NCBI GenBank assembly: GCA_963281255.1 | Contig: OY725488.1 | Span: forward strand, 3,044,285-3,108,284 | Direction of reading: 5' to 3' | Source of the DNA: Aphrocallistes beatrix | Taxonomy: Eukaryota; Porifera; Hexactinellida; Sceptrulophora; Aphrocallistidae | DNA: 64,000 nucleotides | In this document: one piece after another, positions 11,088 to 23,774 of the stretch | How positions within the stretch are numbered: position 1 is the first letter of the stretch | Layout of the letters: each line of letters begins with the position of its first letter | Program-made: the position numbers and the translations under genes | Notes under the pieces: model-generated | What the model saw: only the letters and a program-made list of their open reading frames with translations | Told to the model about the DNA's origin: nothing | Databases searched by the model: none

Positions 11088-14000
11088 TGAATTTTTGAAA
11101 AAATAGCCATTGCAAACGGTGCATATTTTCATTATATAGGGTATTTCTAATAACAGAATCCACATTCTTTTCGATTCCCTGACATACTTAAAATTGCATT
11201 ATTAAAAAATTTTTTTGATGCACTTTTAAGTACCTGGGGTTGGTTAATTTCTGTACAATTTTCGATATCTGATTTCTCATCATCTATTCATTTTAGATGT
11301 AATTAAAGTGTTAAATATGTATAGAAGCCATGGATAAACTGTCTATGAATAGTGAATTTACTCAATATAATGGTTTGATTTCACGAAATCTTTTATTTTT
11401 GACCAAAATCTCACTATCCCAGGACATTAATCACAAAAATTTTCTTCACTCTAAAATGGCAGATATCATTGTTTACTCGTATTATATGGAAGTTTGTTTC
11501 GAAATAAATATATATAATGTCCGTATATTGTTATTTCAAATGTTATATATGCTAAATTGTACATTTTTCTTAGTTTCCCTTTCAATGTTTAAATAGTTTT
11601 AACTGAATTACTGCTATTATTGGAATTAAATATTCTAGTATCATTTTGCGGTTATATTTGTACTAAATATATCTAATATATACGTATGTAAACATATATA
11701 TGCTGTATAATAGCGCATATCTCTGCTTAAGATAAAAATTTTATGCTTACTAATCGTCATCAGAATTATCTGTGTCCCAATTGTGAGGTTGAATCCTATC
11801 ATCATCCTCGCTGTTAATATTATCCATCAACTCTACCTCATCGTGAGGTGTTACTGTGTTTTCTGAACTACTTGATTCTTTTTGTGATCCACGAATAACA
11901 TCGTCCCAATTAAGATTGTAGTTATAGGTCACCATACAGTCGATCAGACGTTGAGAATATAATGCTTGGTTAGTTTCTCTTGTCTTGAATCTCAAATTCC
12001 ACATCTTAACCCCATCATAAGATCTAGCCTTGGCTGGTTTTCCAGTACAGGGGTCTCCTTTTCGCCAGAGGCAATATGGACAAGGGTGTTTGCTCTGTGC
12101 CTGTTGAATTCCAACAAGCAGTGCTGCAACCTTAAAATCACAAGCTATTTGCTTTGGAATTCCAATATCAAATAGTGAAAAAATAGATGGATAATTAAAC
12201 ATTTCTCTCAGATTGTTGTGAGTTTCAGGAGCCTGTCCAATTGCGATCACAAAATTTGTTAGTACGCTGTTTGGATTTGGCAGGTAGTGACTCTTGGTTA
12301 TCACTGAAATAATATTTACTGACATTTTTAGGAACTGTTGACCACCATCGAGTTGGAACTTAAGCCTTGTAATTGATTCAAATTGATTATACACAACACA
12401 ACAAGATTTTTCATCAGAGATCACATACCTCTATCTTAGCATACTTTGGAATGCTGAATTCGAACCTGCAATCAGAATTTCTCTAGCACGTTTAGTTTTC
12501 CTAAATCAAATATTCATTTTTTCAATAGTATCGTGTTACATAGATACTAAATTACTACATATATAGACATACTTGTAGCTAGAAAAATCTAGACGTGCTA
12601 GAAGGAATCTGAACTTGATGAGATCGTGAAGTTAAATTTTGTTGACCTGTGTTATTTGTGACGATATTAAGTAATTTATGAATGTCAATACAGAATCCAA
12701 ATGGGGTAGGTACAGGTTTAGCAGATTTGTCTGTACTCTGCTCTATATTGAGCATGACTGGAGCAAAGATCTCGCCGAAGATGATCCACTTTTCATCCCA
12801 AGCAGCCTTTACGCCTCCTGCTGGAAAGATGACGCCATCTCTACGAAGTATCCTGGCCATTTCCCAATACACATTCTTTCCTAAACCTAGGTGTCCAAGT
12901 CGTTGTAGATCTCGAACAGTTTTAGTATCATGGTTACGGTCTTCATAACCTACTGAAGTATGTAAGTGCAAGTTGTCTATTACTGTCAAGAGAAGAGTGT
13001 AGTTTCAAGACAGATGTAGATAAAGTCGAAGTCGTTTTCTCATTTTCAATCTCTTTCAACGCGCTACGGAGATAATCACAAGCAAACCTATCAGCATGGC
13101 CTCGGGCTTGAACACGCTCACCGAATAACTGCGCTGCCTGAGGAGCAGACCTGGGGTGTTTCAAAACTTTATTGCATGCATTTTTATCATGACTATCCAT
13201 GAATTGCCCACACTTACTACACAGAGACTTGATAGGACTTTGTTCAAGTGGTCGTCCTACACTAGATAAATTAGATTGCAATTTTGTTAATCTATTATTG
13301 ACCAATGATGATGCTATTTGGCATACTTGGCATCTCATTTCGGCACTACATACGATTGTTTGCCTTGTGTCGCGGACGAACCTATCAATCATTGGTTGAA
13401 ATTCAATAGAGATACGTAATTTGGACCACTTTTCTTTAGTTATCTCGTCAGAATCAAGACGGACAAGCCTTCTTTTACAGCTGTTACACAGTGTCTTAGG
13501 CTTCGAAAGATTGGTTAACTCGAGCGAAAAATCTCTGTTATAAAACTTCTTTGCCCTTTGGACTACAAGGGTAGAAAGTGACTGCCTCTTTGTTGTTGCA
13601 ACAGCACAAGAAATGCGTCCGTAACAAAAGCAACAAACGCAATAAAGTTTATCTAAGTGATAGTCATCCCATATATCCGCTACTTCACTAGGAATTTCAA
13701 AGAGTGGTTACATTTTTGGAACTGATGTGTAGGAATAATACAATTACGAAGAATTAAATTTTTACAACAATATACGTAACCTTTGTAATTTCTGACAAGA
13801 ATAAATAGAATTTTACCATCTTTAACTAATTTCATGGTAAGTAATACACAGTCGATGGATAAATGTTCTTTATCAATCGAAACAATATTTTCTTTAATAA
13901 AATTAAGTGATGCATTCATTTTGGTTTGCGGTTGATTTCCATGACTATATTAAATCTTTTCGTTTAATAGTTGAAGTTATTCCTGAAAGCCTTATCTATG

Positions 14001-14590
14001 AGATTATACTATCTCTACAAATACTACATGTCATACTTGTTGTATGTTTTCATTATTTTTTTGAATCAAAATGATTCAAGGAGGAGCTGTGATGATAATC
14101 ATATTAGTGAAAAGGTATAAACATTGTATTTTCTATTTGCATCAGAATTTTGGGCACAGAAAAGATCTATCAATTTCTAAACATAAATGGTATTTATTAA
14201 AGATGTGACCAATAAAAACCATCAAGTTATAAACTAAATTGCTAGAAATATATGTACAATAATACGCGGAACGGCGATTTTGGTCAAAAATAAAAGATTT
14301 CGTGAAATCAAACCATTATATTGAGTAAATTCACTATTCATAGACAGTTTATGCATGGCTTCTATACATATTTAACACTTTAATTAAATCTAAAATGAAT
14401 AGATGATGAGAAATCAGATATCGAAAAATGTACAGAAATTAACCAACCTCAGGTACTTAAAATTGCATAAAAAAAAATTTTTTTTAATGCAATTTTAAGT
14501 ATGTCAGGGAATCGAAAAGAATGTGGATTCTGTTAGTAGAAATACCCTATATAATGAAAATATGTACCGTTTGCAATTTTTCCAAAAATT
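11088..14590 (-). mobile_element. 3.5-kb DNA element with ~325-bp inverted repeats
   Basis: The sequence 11088-11415 returns inverted at 14590-14265 with over 85 per cent agreement by eye. Shared words include tatatagggtatttcta, cattcttttcgattccctga, gataaactgtctatgaatag and gatttcacgaaatctttta. Between the arms lies one minus-strand gene of an uncharacterised transposon-associated family. Long terminal inverted repeats of this size are seen in several superfamilies (for example MULE, Kolobok). No target duplication was resolved, so no superfamily is assigned. Confidence 0.75.
11750..13680 (-). pseudogene. Transposon-family protein: CxxC zinc finger plus LDGGQxFLK / PCPYC domain
   Basis: Reading from 13680: LYCVCCFCYGRISC, then LCNSCKRRLVRLDS (zinc-binding pairs), then CRCQ-type cysteines (EMRCQVCQIA, LCSKCGQF). 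After a frameshift near 12960 comes DLQRLGHLGLGKNVYWEM. A stretch KRAREILIAGSNSAFQSML follows, interrupted by one stop near 12430. The core is KFQLDGGQQFLKMSVN, then FVIAIGQAPETHNNLREMF, IACDFKVAALLVGIQ and KHPCPYCLWRKGDPC, ending in an acidic tail (SEDDDRIQPHNWDTDNSDDD). The same architecture recurs at 29105-30690. I recognise it only as a protein type common in invertebrate repeat-rich genomes; its catalytic chemistry is not clear. It is broken by at least two frameshifts and one stop. Confidence 0.6.
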
Positions 14591-14624
14591 TCGTAACACA
14601 TTTACACCCGTGACACCCAAATAT

Positions 14625-14860
14625 CTCAAAAAACGTTATTTGTCTCTTTGCATATCAGAAGTACGCCTTTATAATTTTAAGCCCCAAACCGGACAGATCT
14701 CATAAATCTGTCAGGGCGGAGCATACCTCGCGCGACCACTAAATCATCCCCAAATTGCTTGAATATTTTATGGCTAATACTTAATATTAATGTCAACTAT
14801 TCCAAAATTGTGCCTCTAAAGATTCAAACTTTGGAATTTTTTGAGCACACAAATATATAC
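14625..14860. repeat. Diverged relative of the ttagggtgctcc MITE
   Basis: Shares ttaagccccaaac, tttgaatattttatgg, ctaaagattcaaact and tggaattttttg-agcac with the MITE at 36356-36566. Ends are eroded. It abuts the outer end of the 3.5-kb element. Confidence 0.55.
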
Positions 14861-15388
14861 ACAGTATAACTTTGCTAATTCGAACAGCTTTGTAGCAATA
14901 ATGGAAAAAATCGTTGGAATTAGTGAATTTGTTTCGATTAGTAAAATAACCAAAATTCAATAGGGCATAAAATATAATAAATGTGTATTGTCAGAATATT
15001 CAAGATATTATTTCGCTATGATTGCTTATTTAACTAGGTTCCTAAATCTTTGTGATAGATATAAGTTTATAAATGTTTATTCAAAGCATAGAGGAGAATA
15101 ATATTATATTTTTAGAGTTCGGATTAGCGAGCGTTCGAATAGGACTATTGAGGGTGTACTATTTTTTTCCCAGTGATTTTCCTCATGATCAAACCATGAG
15201 AGTTTAGTCTGAAATCCTAGGAATAGATGCTTTGAGAATATGGGATGTGCAACGAACTATTCGATTTCAGATTGACATGAAAGGTACCTTTGGATGGCTA
15301 GATAGGGTGTGATCTCAGATCCACGAATGCAAACCTTAATCTTTTTGAGGCAATGCAATCCAAATTCTATTGTTTCAAATTCACACTA

Positions 15389-15945
15389 ACAAGCGCGCTT
15401 CGCTTGCTTGCGCTGCGCGGTTACCGGACACTTTATGTCCACCAGAGGCGCCCTTTTGGCACATAGGCTCACATTGATTAATTGTATGGTAGAAAACATC
15501 TCTAAATCCATCTGTCCTACTATTAAAGCGATATCACTCGAAGAATCATCAAATTTGTAAATTTTTTAGAATAGTAATGATGAATCCATAACAGAATGAT
15601 GAGTCATCTTTTTTTATGACAGTTGTATCAAATTTGAGGTAAATTAAAACACACGGTCTATAAAAATTTCAACCTTCCATCATCTAAATGGATGGGTTTA
15701 TATGTAGTCGAAAACCTGAAATATCTGATAATAAAAAAGGTAACAAAGACGCCATAATTCCATGATGAGTCATTATTTTCGTCTGAAATCAGAGCTTACT
15801 GGACCCATAGCCAAAAGATTCCTACATGCCAAAAATCAGCTTTCTTTGCCTGGCAGTTTTTTCAATCAATTCGTTACAGATATATATCTATATTTCTATC
15901 ACTGTATACATACATTAATCGAGTTTAAATACAAGTAACAAGGAT
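15389..15945 (+). repeat. Family A repeat, copy 4
   Basis: Intact head acaagcgcgcttcgcttgct and gcgctgcgcgg, tatgtccaccagaggcgcc, ctctaaatccatctgtccta, and the usual body. Both CRE-like sites are mutated here (ATGAATCCAT and AGACGCCATA). End block caatcaattcgttacagata and tail cattaatcgagttt then caaggat. Confidence 0.85.
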
Positions 15946-16983
15946 TACCAAAGCAAGTGTGAGATTATTAAAGAGCAAAATGTTCAATATCGAAATATTT
16001 CATTCCATTTATTCTGAGTTCACAATCAATAACAACGAGTTAAACTCACAACTATTAATGATCTAAATCAATATGATTATTCATATTCATATAATGATAA
16101 AACAATAGGATATTCAAAATTAAATAACTTCATAATGAAAAGTAACAAAAGAAACTTTCAACAGATAAATCCTAATTATTTATCATAACTCCTGTTAATG
16201 AATACAGTGTAACTCGGTTAGTAGGTACTTGGATAAGACGTACTTCGGCGTAGTATGTACCCATTTCTCTGAACCAAAATCGATTAATATATAGATTCCT
16301 AAGTAATATCAACTTGATTAGTACATACATAACACCATTCTATGGAAATATTTTCATGATCAAGTAACAATGACTCATCAATGGCTGCATCATGTATAAA
16401 ACAATATTAAAAATATACTCCAGTTTGCCTTCTACTTTATCATGCAGTAGCCATCCAGACATCCCACAAATGATCGGCCTCTCCCGATAGGAAAATTAGA
16501 AATATTGAAGATGTCTTATATTCGTTAATACGTGATATGATTAAAAATTATTCTCTAGATTTTCGGAAGTTAACAAACAGGCGGATCCCATAGGGCCTAT
16601 TATACCCGATTTTACTTCTATGCTATATCTATCGAACATACATTATAAATATACAAAACGTCTTTATAAACGAATATAAATACATACATAACCAAAGTAT
16701 CCAAATTTTTGTGGTTTCAATTAGTTAAACCCAGGCTGTCAATGATTTGAGTTTTTCTAAACATTAAGACCACTTTCTAATACAAATACGAATTGAAACA
16801 AACTAGATGAATGCGTGACCTTTCACATATGTTGAAATATTTCCAAATTTTACACATTGACTTAATACATCATTTAGGATAAAATTTGATGAATGAAGAT
16901 GCATTTAAACATATATTTAGTCATGGCAAGTGGAAAAGACAAATATTTCAAGACCACGAAATTTGACTATACGTACTAATTAT
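15946..16983. other. Intronic sequence, nothing recognised
   Basis: AT-rich, without repeat ends, RNA gene or coding segment that can be supported. Confidence 0.45.
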
Positions 16984-17649
16984 TTAAGGATACCGCCCTC
17001 GAAAAACATCGCATGACATTAAAAAAAATGACAAAATTTTTTGTTGTTAATTCCATTATATTAATGAGTGGTCTACCATCTAATCGTACTAGTTGGAAGG
17101 TATTTATTTTGATTTTTCTGTGGTGACCCCCTAAAGATTAGTGTGAGTAAATATTGGAAAATAATTAGTGATTTTCCGACGCATTCATCAATTAGTTTAA
17201 TACTTATCTGATATTTTTTTAATGATAAAGACCTAAAAATGATTTTGGCCCATTTAGAGATTATAAAATAAAAAAATTTAGAAAAAAAGGCATATAAATC
17301 CAATCAAAATATCTCTATGAAGGACTTCCTTTCTAAAATGGTCTGGAAATGAGCGCTGTGGTATTAATTGTTGTATCTAAAATAGAATTCTGATCATTTT
17401 TTAAAAAAAAATGTTTAGATCCGACCATTTGTTCGTAAGTTATCGTATATTATAGGTAAAGTTCAGACATTGTGCCTCTCTGGGGTCCCTGAAGAGGATG
17501 TCATATCTTAAAGACCATTAAAGATATATAATCTATGATAATCTTAAAAGAAAGGATATATATGACAACATATAGGTTCCTCAAACATCTCTTTGTCAAA
17601 AAATAAATATTTCTTGACTTATCATTGATTTTATTGTGATACAATAATG

Positions 17650-18922
17650 TATCAAAGTGCGATAAATCAATATTTTATCTTTTTCCCTTTCGACTTTATG
17701 CACATTTCCAGGCGTTTAGGTATAGAATACACGAAATTTCTAAGAAAATCAGGGGTAAAAGTTTGCCACTCTGTAAGGATAGCAGTTCCTAAATCTTTCA
17801 AATTATTGAAACATCTCTTGGATAGCCTCTGCTTAAGAACGCCCCAGATGTTATCAATAGGGTTTAAATCAGGCGAATAAGCTGGCACTTCAATAATTGA
17901 AGGTTTTGGCTCTCTTTCCATGATTTAATGAGCTTGGATCGATGAATTGGTGAATTGTCCTCTTGGAGAGTCCAGCCATCTGGATAGTAAACATTAGCAG
18001 TTTCGATTAGGCATTCATTCAGCGTATCAATGTACATCTTAGAAGTAAAATTAACAAAACAAATCTTTAGTATTGTGGTACCTCTGGATGAAATACCCCC
18101 CGATACATGTAGCTTCGGCGTATGTCTCTGAACCTTTGAAATTGGATTTTCTTGAGACTTGGTCCATATTCCTACAGTCCCTCTATTTAACCAGATAGAG
18201 CATTCATCGGTGAAGAAAAATTTTGCCCATTCCCTCTTTCTATGAATTTTATACCATTCAACTCTCATTTTTGCAGTTTCATCGGTAATGAATGGTCCAA
18301 TAACAGGGGATCTAAAGTCAAATCCACACGCGCGAGGCGCTCGATAGACAGTCGACTTGGATGGGGTATCTGTGAACTTAGATGAAAGGTTTGCGTGGAG
18401 AGAACGTGTGGACATCTTCGGATAACAGTTTAAAGTTCTTATAATTGATTGTTTTTGTTAATATGTAAAACTTTCGGCCGTCCACTAACACTTTTGTGTT
18501 GCAAGCTTTCCCACTCACGAACCATAGATTTTATGCGAAAAACTGTTCTTATTAGTATCCACGTTCTTCGAGAAATTCAGTTGGGGATGTGATTCCTGCA
18601 TCGATTAGAGTTTTTACTTTCTTCCTCTGTTCTAATTGAGTCATTCTAAGGCTTTTAATAAAGGTGAATGTTCTAAAAACATGCCAATTATACTCAAGTG
18701 ATCAGCTTCGGCGAGCTGAAAAATGCAAATTGTACTTTTTAGTAGACACTCTTTTGGTTGATGGAGTATCTACTCAATTGGTATATAAAAAATTCAATTG
18801 AACTTGATAAATGTCATGAGAAATATCATTGCATAAAATTTCAAGTGAAACAATGATTGAAAACTACATCAAATTCAATAGGCACACGATTCATGTTACT
18901 ATCATTGACTGCCAATACTTTT
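17650..18922 (-). mobile_element. Tc1-like element inserted in X copy 1, 3' end truncated
   Basis: The right end reads cagtgtgtttcaaaagtatt on the complement and is followed by TA (18923-18924). The opposite end shows no matching inverted repeat near 17645, so that terminus is lost or rearranged. Confidence 0.7.
17667..18644 (-). pseudogene. Tc1-like transposase (DD34D variant), degenerate
   Basis: Start MTQLEQRKKVKTLIDAGITS at 18644, then stops and frameshifts through the paired helix-turn-helix region (an SGRPKVL hook remains). An open stretch follows: MSTRSLHANLSSKF, KSTVYRAPRACGFDF, WAKFFFTDECSIWLN (first Asp), DGWTLQEDNSPIHRS (second Asp). After a frameshift near 17915 comes PAYSPDLNPIDNIWGVLKQR. 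The third position, normally Glu in NPIEN, is Asp here. It ends LEMCIKSKGKKIKY at 17667. Full family length, about 325 codons, but several lesions. Confidence 0.82.
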
Positions 18923-19894
18923 GAAACACACTGTACTTGTACTACGTCCTATGAAATGCTAAGTTTAAAATTTTTATCACGTGATGACGTAGCATTTTTC
19001 GAACATCCTAACTTGAAAACTAAAAGTCGTAGACTCTCGCTCTAACTTCCTAATATACTTTTGAGAAGCTCTTTATCCATTCTAAACCGATGAATTATAC
19101 TTTGTAGTGCTAGGAGTATGAATTATATTCCCCAATTGGTTTAAAATATTCGGCGTTAGAGGCCTCAATGTTATTTGTGAATTTTCAGTGTAATTTTGCT
19201 ATTTTCACCAAAATCTGTTGGAATATATCTAATTCATCAGTATAAATGCGATTAAATGCCCATGGATGCTTTTATTTATCGTTAATAGCTCATTTTACAT
19301 CGTTCGTAACATTAAAACTTCAAATCCCTATATCTCGGGGCTTTAAAATTCCAAAATTGACCGTCTTTCAAAAATTTTAACTCAAAATTGCTTTGAGATA
19401 GAGGTTTGAAAATTTCAGGAGTTTCCATATCATTAGGCGATGAGCGTAGGACCACTCGATATTCGATATCTTATAAATTTGTGATTTTATTGCTGATTTC
19501 CAAAGAAAATCGGGCTTTTTTCGCCGTTTTTTTTCAATTTTTTTCAATCCCCTATAAAATTAAAAATTTTGGTTATTTTTAATTTCTTTGGTCCAATGCG
19601 ATAGCAAATTAGATATACTATATATGAATAAATTTTCGAAGCATTTGATCCAAACATGTGTTTCAAAAAAATCACAGAGTGGAGGAGGGCTTACCATTAA
19701 GATGTGCTAGGGAAAACGGAAAAACCGACTTTGAGACGCTGTAACTCAAAAACAAGAAATGCGAACCAAAAACTGTTTGGCCTGTCTCAATATTTTTTAA
19801 TTGCACTACCTGTCCACGCTTAACATCTTATATATCTCTTCTTGATATATGCTGTAGGCCAAACCTAAGGATTTTTCACGGGAGGTATCCTTAA

Positions 19895-22340
19895 TTTTAA
19901 TTGTATTTTATTAATATTATCGTAAAATAGCAACTTGGGTACTTGTTTTTTCGACAGCCTGGTGGCTGATTAGAAATCGCTCTATTAATTTATCGTGAGG
20001 ATACGTAATTTTTCTCAAAATAACTTCTTTGCTTTCCATTTGGATATTATACCTAATTAGGATGGCGAAAAATGGAAAATATGACTTTTCCTACGTTCAG
20101 TTTGGATTTCATTTTGCAGTTTTGGATGGTTTTGATAGACCTAAATTCATTTGCTTAAAAGTGGGAAATGATTCAATGAAGCCATCCAATTCGTAAATAT
20201 GTATTTTTGCTCACCCAGAAAATTGTCTGGGGTAAAAAGACTTTTCTAACCTGGTCAAGGGGTAAATGTGCAGAAAAAGGTTAAGAACCCCTGATGTAAG
20301 GGATTCAAGCAAAAAGGGTAGAATTTAGCTTAGCGAGCGAAAATTTGGAAGGTCTGGCTGGGGCTTGCTACCCAGAAAAAGAAATTGCCTATTACAAGTA
20401 CTTTATTGATACTTTAGATAAATTTACAGTATGAGAATACATTCTGTTATAACCTTTTGATAAGATACTTTGAAAGAAAATATGCATTTATGGTTGAGGG
20501 GGATTTCCCCTTGATATTACAATATTAGTTAGTATAATATATATATATACGTATTACTATCACTTATTCATTCAGACGCATGAATAAATTAAATTTATCA
20601 ACAGATAACTTTAATCTAAAACTAAAGTCGCCATACAAGCTGAAAACAAATTCACATGGAACATTTCAACACATATGATGTAAAGTTCGCTTGCAACATT
20701 ACGTCATACATACCAGTATAACTTTGTAGTATTAAAATAGTTGCATTGTACATGATGGCTTCTAAGGAGTTAAGAGGGAAGATGACAAATTGCTTCAGTA
20801 AACTTTTGAAATTATCTAGTCCAAATTCTTGACGTTGAGGGAAGGAAGCGTGTTCCTTACAATCATGTATACTGTCGGTGTTTCGATTACGAGAATACCG
20901 CGAGCGGCGAAACTAATAGTTAATGGGAACAACAGGGATTAAGTTCTTATGTTTAAGACCCACCCACATTATGCGATTATTTCTGCACGAATGATCATAA
21001 TTTCAAGTATTTGGAATACCAGTAATATTATTGCTAGAAAAGTCAATTATAACCGAAAATAATAGAGGAAACGGTAAATACGTGAACAGCGAGGGTTGTT
21101 TATATATAGCAAAAATGAGCCATAAAATGAAAGCGAAAGTACAGTATTTCAAGTTGTTATATAGCAAACTACGAGATCAAAAGTATAGCGAACTATCAAA
21201 ATTAGTATTTGACGAAAATGACATCATATATTGAACAGAAAATGTGGATTTTAATCTTAGAATCAAGAATAATGAACAATACAATGCAACAGTACAATTT
21301 GGAACTTCAACGGCATTTATTTTGATTCGATTTTGAAAAATTTTCTTTCGAGAAATTTCCAAAAGTTCTCTTAATTTCGGTGATTATCTGTATTTGGCAA
21401 GGACTAGTATCTCATAATCTATAGGTTTAGCTCTTGATATAGTATTATTAAGGTATAGGAAACTGCTATTTCTGCAGTTATAAATCGTAAAGCAAGCAAG
21501 AACACTAGTTTTAAAGTTGTGGAATAAAATGGACCGCTAAATGGAATTTCGTCAGTACTGCGTGATCATTGGCCTATATGTCATTTTTTTACTTTGAAAT
21601 GAGAAAAGTTTTGAGGGATCCAAAAATGAGCATGTATCACAAGTCTGACAGCGACAAACAAATATAGAAATAATGAGTATTTAAATATAAATTAATACGA
21701 TATTTTCATGCACCAACAATAGAATAAGTGACAAAATGCTTATAACTTTTGTTATGCTACTACAATAACTAACCAAACACAAATATAAACATCAACATTT
21801 TCCCAACAATTATGCATATTGGTTCATAAAAGTAGATAGTTGTTGTGTGAGGTTAAATAAAGTTGTAGAGGTCAAAATTAATTATTTGGCAAAAAACCAA
21901 AACCGGAACTGGAAAAGAGGTGAAATTTTAAGTTTACCACCAGGAACACAACCAGTAGTACATTTTGTTTTTTTATAGGGTATAAATTCCCGTAGAACTG
22001 GGATTGGTTAACCCATTTTAGGACTCGATTATTCTGGTTTCCACTGGGGAGGTTGACTGTTTAACCGATGTCGATATTAATTGGAAGAATAATTGATTTT
22101 TGGACTAGTCTTTAGCCTGATATTGAAAAAATTTATTTTGAGTGGTCTCGAAATCTCATCTATATGATGTTTAGAAATACAAATTATCTAGTAATACTAT
22201 TATTAAATTTTCGTAGTAATATTCATGCATCTCCGACAAAAATAATTAAATTAGTGTAAATATTCAGAAAATAAAGCAGAATGGCTAACTGATCTTAGAT
22301 TTTGTTAACTATTAATCGAGATTGAATACCGACAAATCGT
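19895..22340. other. Intronic sequence, little recognised
   Basis: AT-rich. A hAT-like end motif (aaggttaagaacccctga near 20278-20295) stands alone. A short TA microsatellite lies near 20537. No coding segment is convincing. Confidence 0.4.
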
Positions 22341-22529
22341 TAACCGATTCTAGCATTGTGCTCGGTAGTCACAATAAATATATATTCAAATTTTAACAAA
22401 ATTAGAAAAGCTCAAAATCCTTCGTGGCAGCATAACTTAAAAGGTATTCATTATATAAAAATATTCCAGTATAAAAATAGACCAGACATCTCTTCTACAA
22501 AGGCCTTCAAAATCAAAAGCACCGAACAA

Positions 22530-22990
22530 TTATATCTATATAAAAAATGGATAGAGGAAACTTCAAAGGACAGAAAGCTGATTGTGAGCACAGAAAGAGT
22601 ACTTTGGCTATGGCTCCACATAGTTCTGAACACAGGCGAAAATGTCGACCCATCATGGGATTATGACGTCATTGCAACCCTTTGAGAATTCGAAATTTCA
22701 GTTTTTCTACATAACTTAGCCATCTCAGGTGATAGAAGGCGGAAATTATAATATAATGTGTTCATTAATACATCTCAAATATGATACAAATATCATCAAA
22801 AACATAAAATATCATCTTGTTATGACGTCATCATTACGCATGAAAAATTGTAAATTGACGAATTTATTTTTCAAGTAATAACGATTAAAACAGTAAGACA
22901 GACGTATTTCGAGATGCTATCTACATTATATTTAAACATTGTGAGTCCAGGAGGTTTAATTTTAACTGTAAAAAGTTGACAAATACGCCA
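22530..22990 (-). repeat. Family A repeat, copy 5 (inverted)
   Basis: Read on the minus strand: the end block with agctttctgtcc, GTCATAATCCCATGATG, AATGACGTCATA near 22670, ttctatcacctgagatggc, TGATGACGTCATAACA near 22822 and ctgtcttactgttt. The GC-rich head is missing or eroded near 22960. Confidence 0.72.
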
Positions 22991-23074
22991 TTCTAAACTT
23001 TTTGCAAATAAAATTCTCAGTTTTTCGACTATAAAGAAACCATTTTAGGTGACAGAAAACTAAATTTTAATAAA

Positions 23075-23178
23075 ACAAGCGCGTTTGCTTGGTTGCGCTA
23101 CACGGTTTGATGACACCACGCCACTAAAGTACGCCAGAGGGGCACCCTAGGCGTGTGGGGTCACAAATATTAGTTATA
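23075..23178 (+). repeat. Family A head fragment, copy 6
   Basis: Only the GC-rich head remains: acaagcgcgtttgcttggtt, then a diverged second block agtacgccagaggggcaccc and ggggtcaca. The next copy starts immediately after it. Confidence 0.7.
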
Positions 23179-23588
23179 ACAAGCGCGCTTCACTTGCTTG
23201 CGCTGCGCGGCAGGCGGACACTTTGTTTCCACCGGAGGCGCCCTGTGGGCGTCTGGGACCACATTGATTAATTATAAGGGAGGGAACATCTCTAAATATG
23301 TCTGTCCTACTGCTATAATCGATATCACTCGAAAAATCATCAAATTTGTCAATTTGTAAAATGTTTGACGCGTAATGATGAAGTCATAACAGAGTGATGA
23401 GTCATCATTTTTGATGATAGTTGCATCATATGTGAGGTATATTAATACACATATTCTATTAAAATCGCAGGCTTCTATCACCAAAAATAGCTGAGTTACA
23501 GTCGAAAAACCTAAATTTCTAAATATAAAAAAGGTGACAATGACGTCATAATTCCATGATGAGTGCTTTCTGTGCCCGACAGTTTCTT
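23179..23588 (+). repeat. Family A repeat, copy 7
   Basis: Head acaagcgcgcttcacttgct, gcgctgcgcggcaggcgg, caccggaggcgccctgtggg, then the body with GATGAAGTCATAAC (site mutated) and AATGACGTCATAATTCC near 23540. Truncated inside the end block (gcccgacagtttctt). Confidence 0.82.
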
Positions 23589-23772
23589 TGAAAACGTCAC
23601 AACAAGGTGATAAGTCAAGATTTTTTAATGATATTTGAATAATATGTGAGATATATTAGTATATACAGTATATTATAATTTCAGCTTTCTATCACCAGGA
23701 AAGGCTGAGTAATAGTCGAAAAACTGACATTTACCCGTACTATTAAAAAACGATTAATGTTTATACATATGT
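23589..23772 (+). repeat. Family A body fragment, copy 8
   Basis: Starts within the body (aaaacgtcacaacaaggtga) and runs through tttcagctttctatcacc to about 23740. Confidence 0.65.
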
Positions 23773-23774
23773 TT

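Larger units (their letters stand above)
16988..19890. mobile_element. TTAA-flanked element, family X, copy 1 (carries a Tc1 insertion)
   Basis: Ends ggataccgccctcgaaaa at 16988 and ggatacctcccgtgaaaa on the complement of 19890, each bordered by TTAA (16984-16987 and 19891-19894). Its interior aligns along its length with copy 2 at 57722-59762 (for example ggtatttattttgattttt, caaaaaataaatatttcttg, ctctaacttcctaatatact), except for a Tc1 element at about 17650-18922 with loss of roughly 310 bp of X. No transposase is recognised. The TTAA target is typical of piggyBac and Kolobok elements. Confidence 0.78.

Noticed and set aside
12682-12948. Plus-strand open frames at 11966-12175, 12678-12948 and 13199-13399
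   Set aside because: They lie opposite the minus-strand zinc-finger transposon gene and are its antisense shadows.
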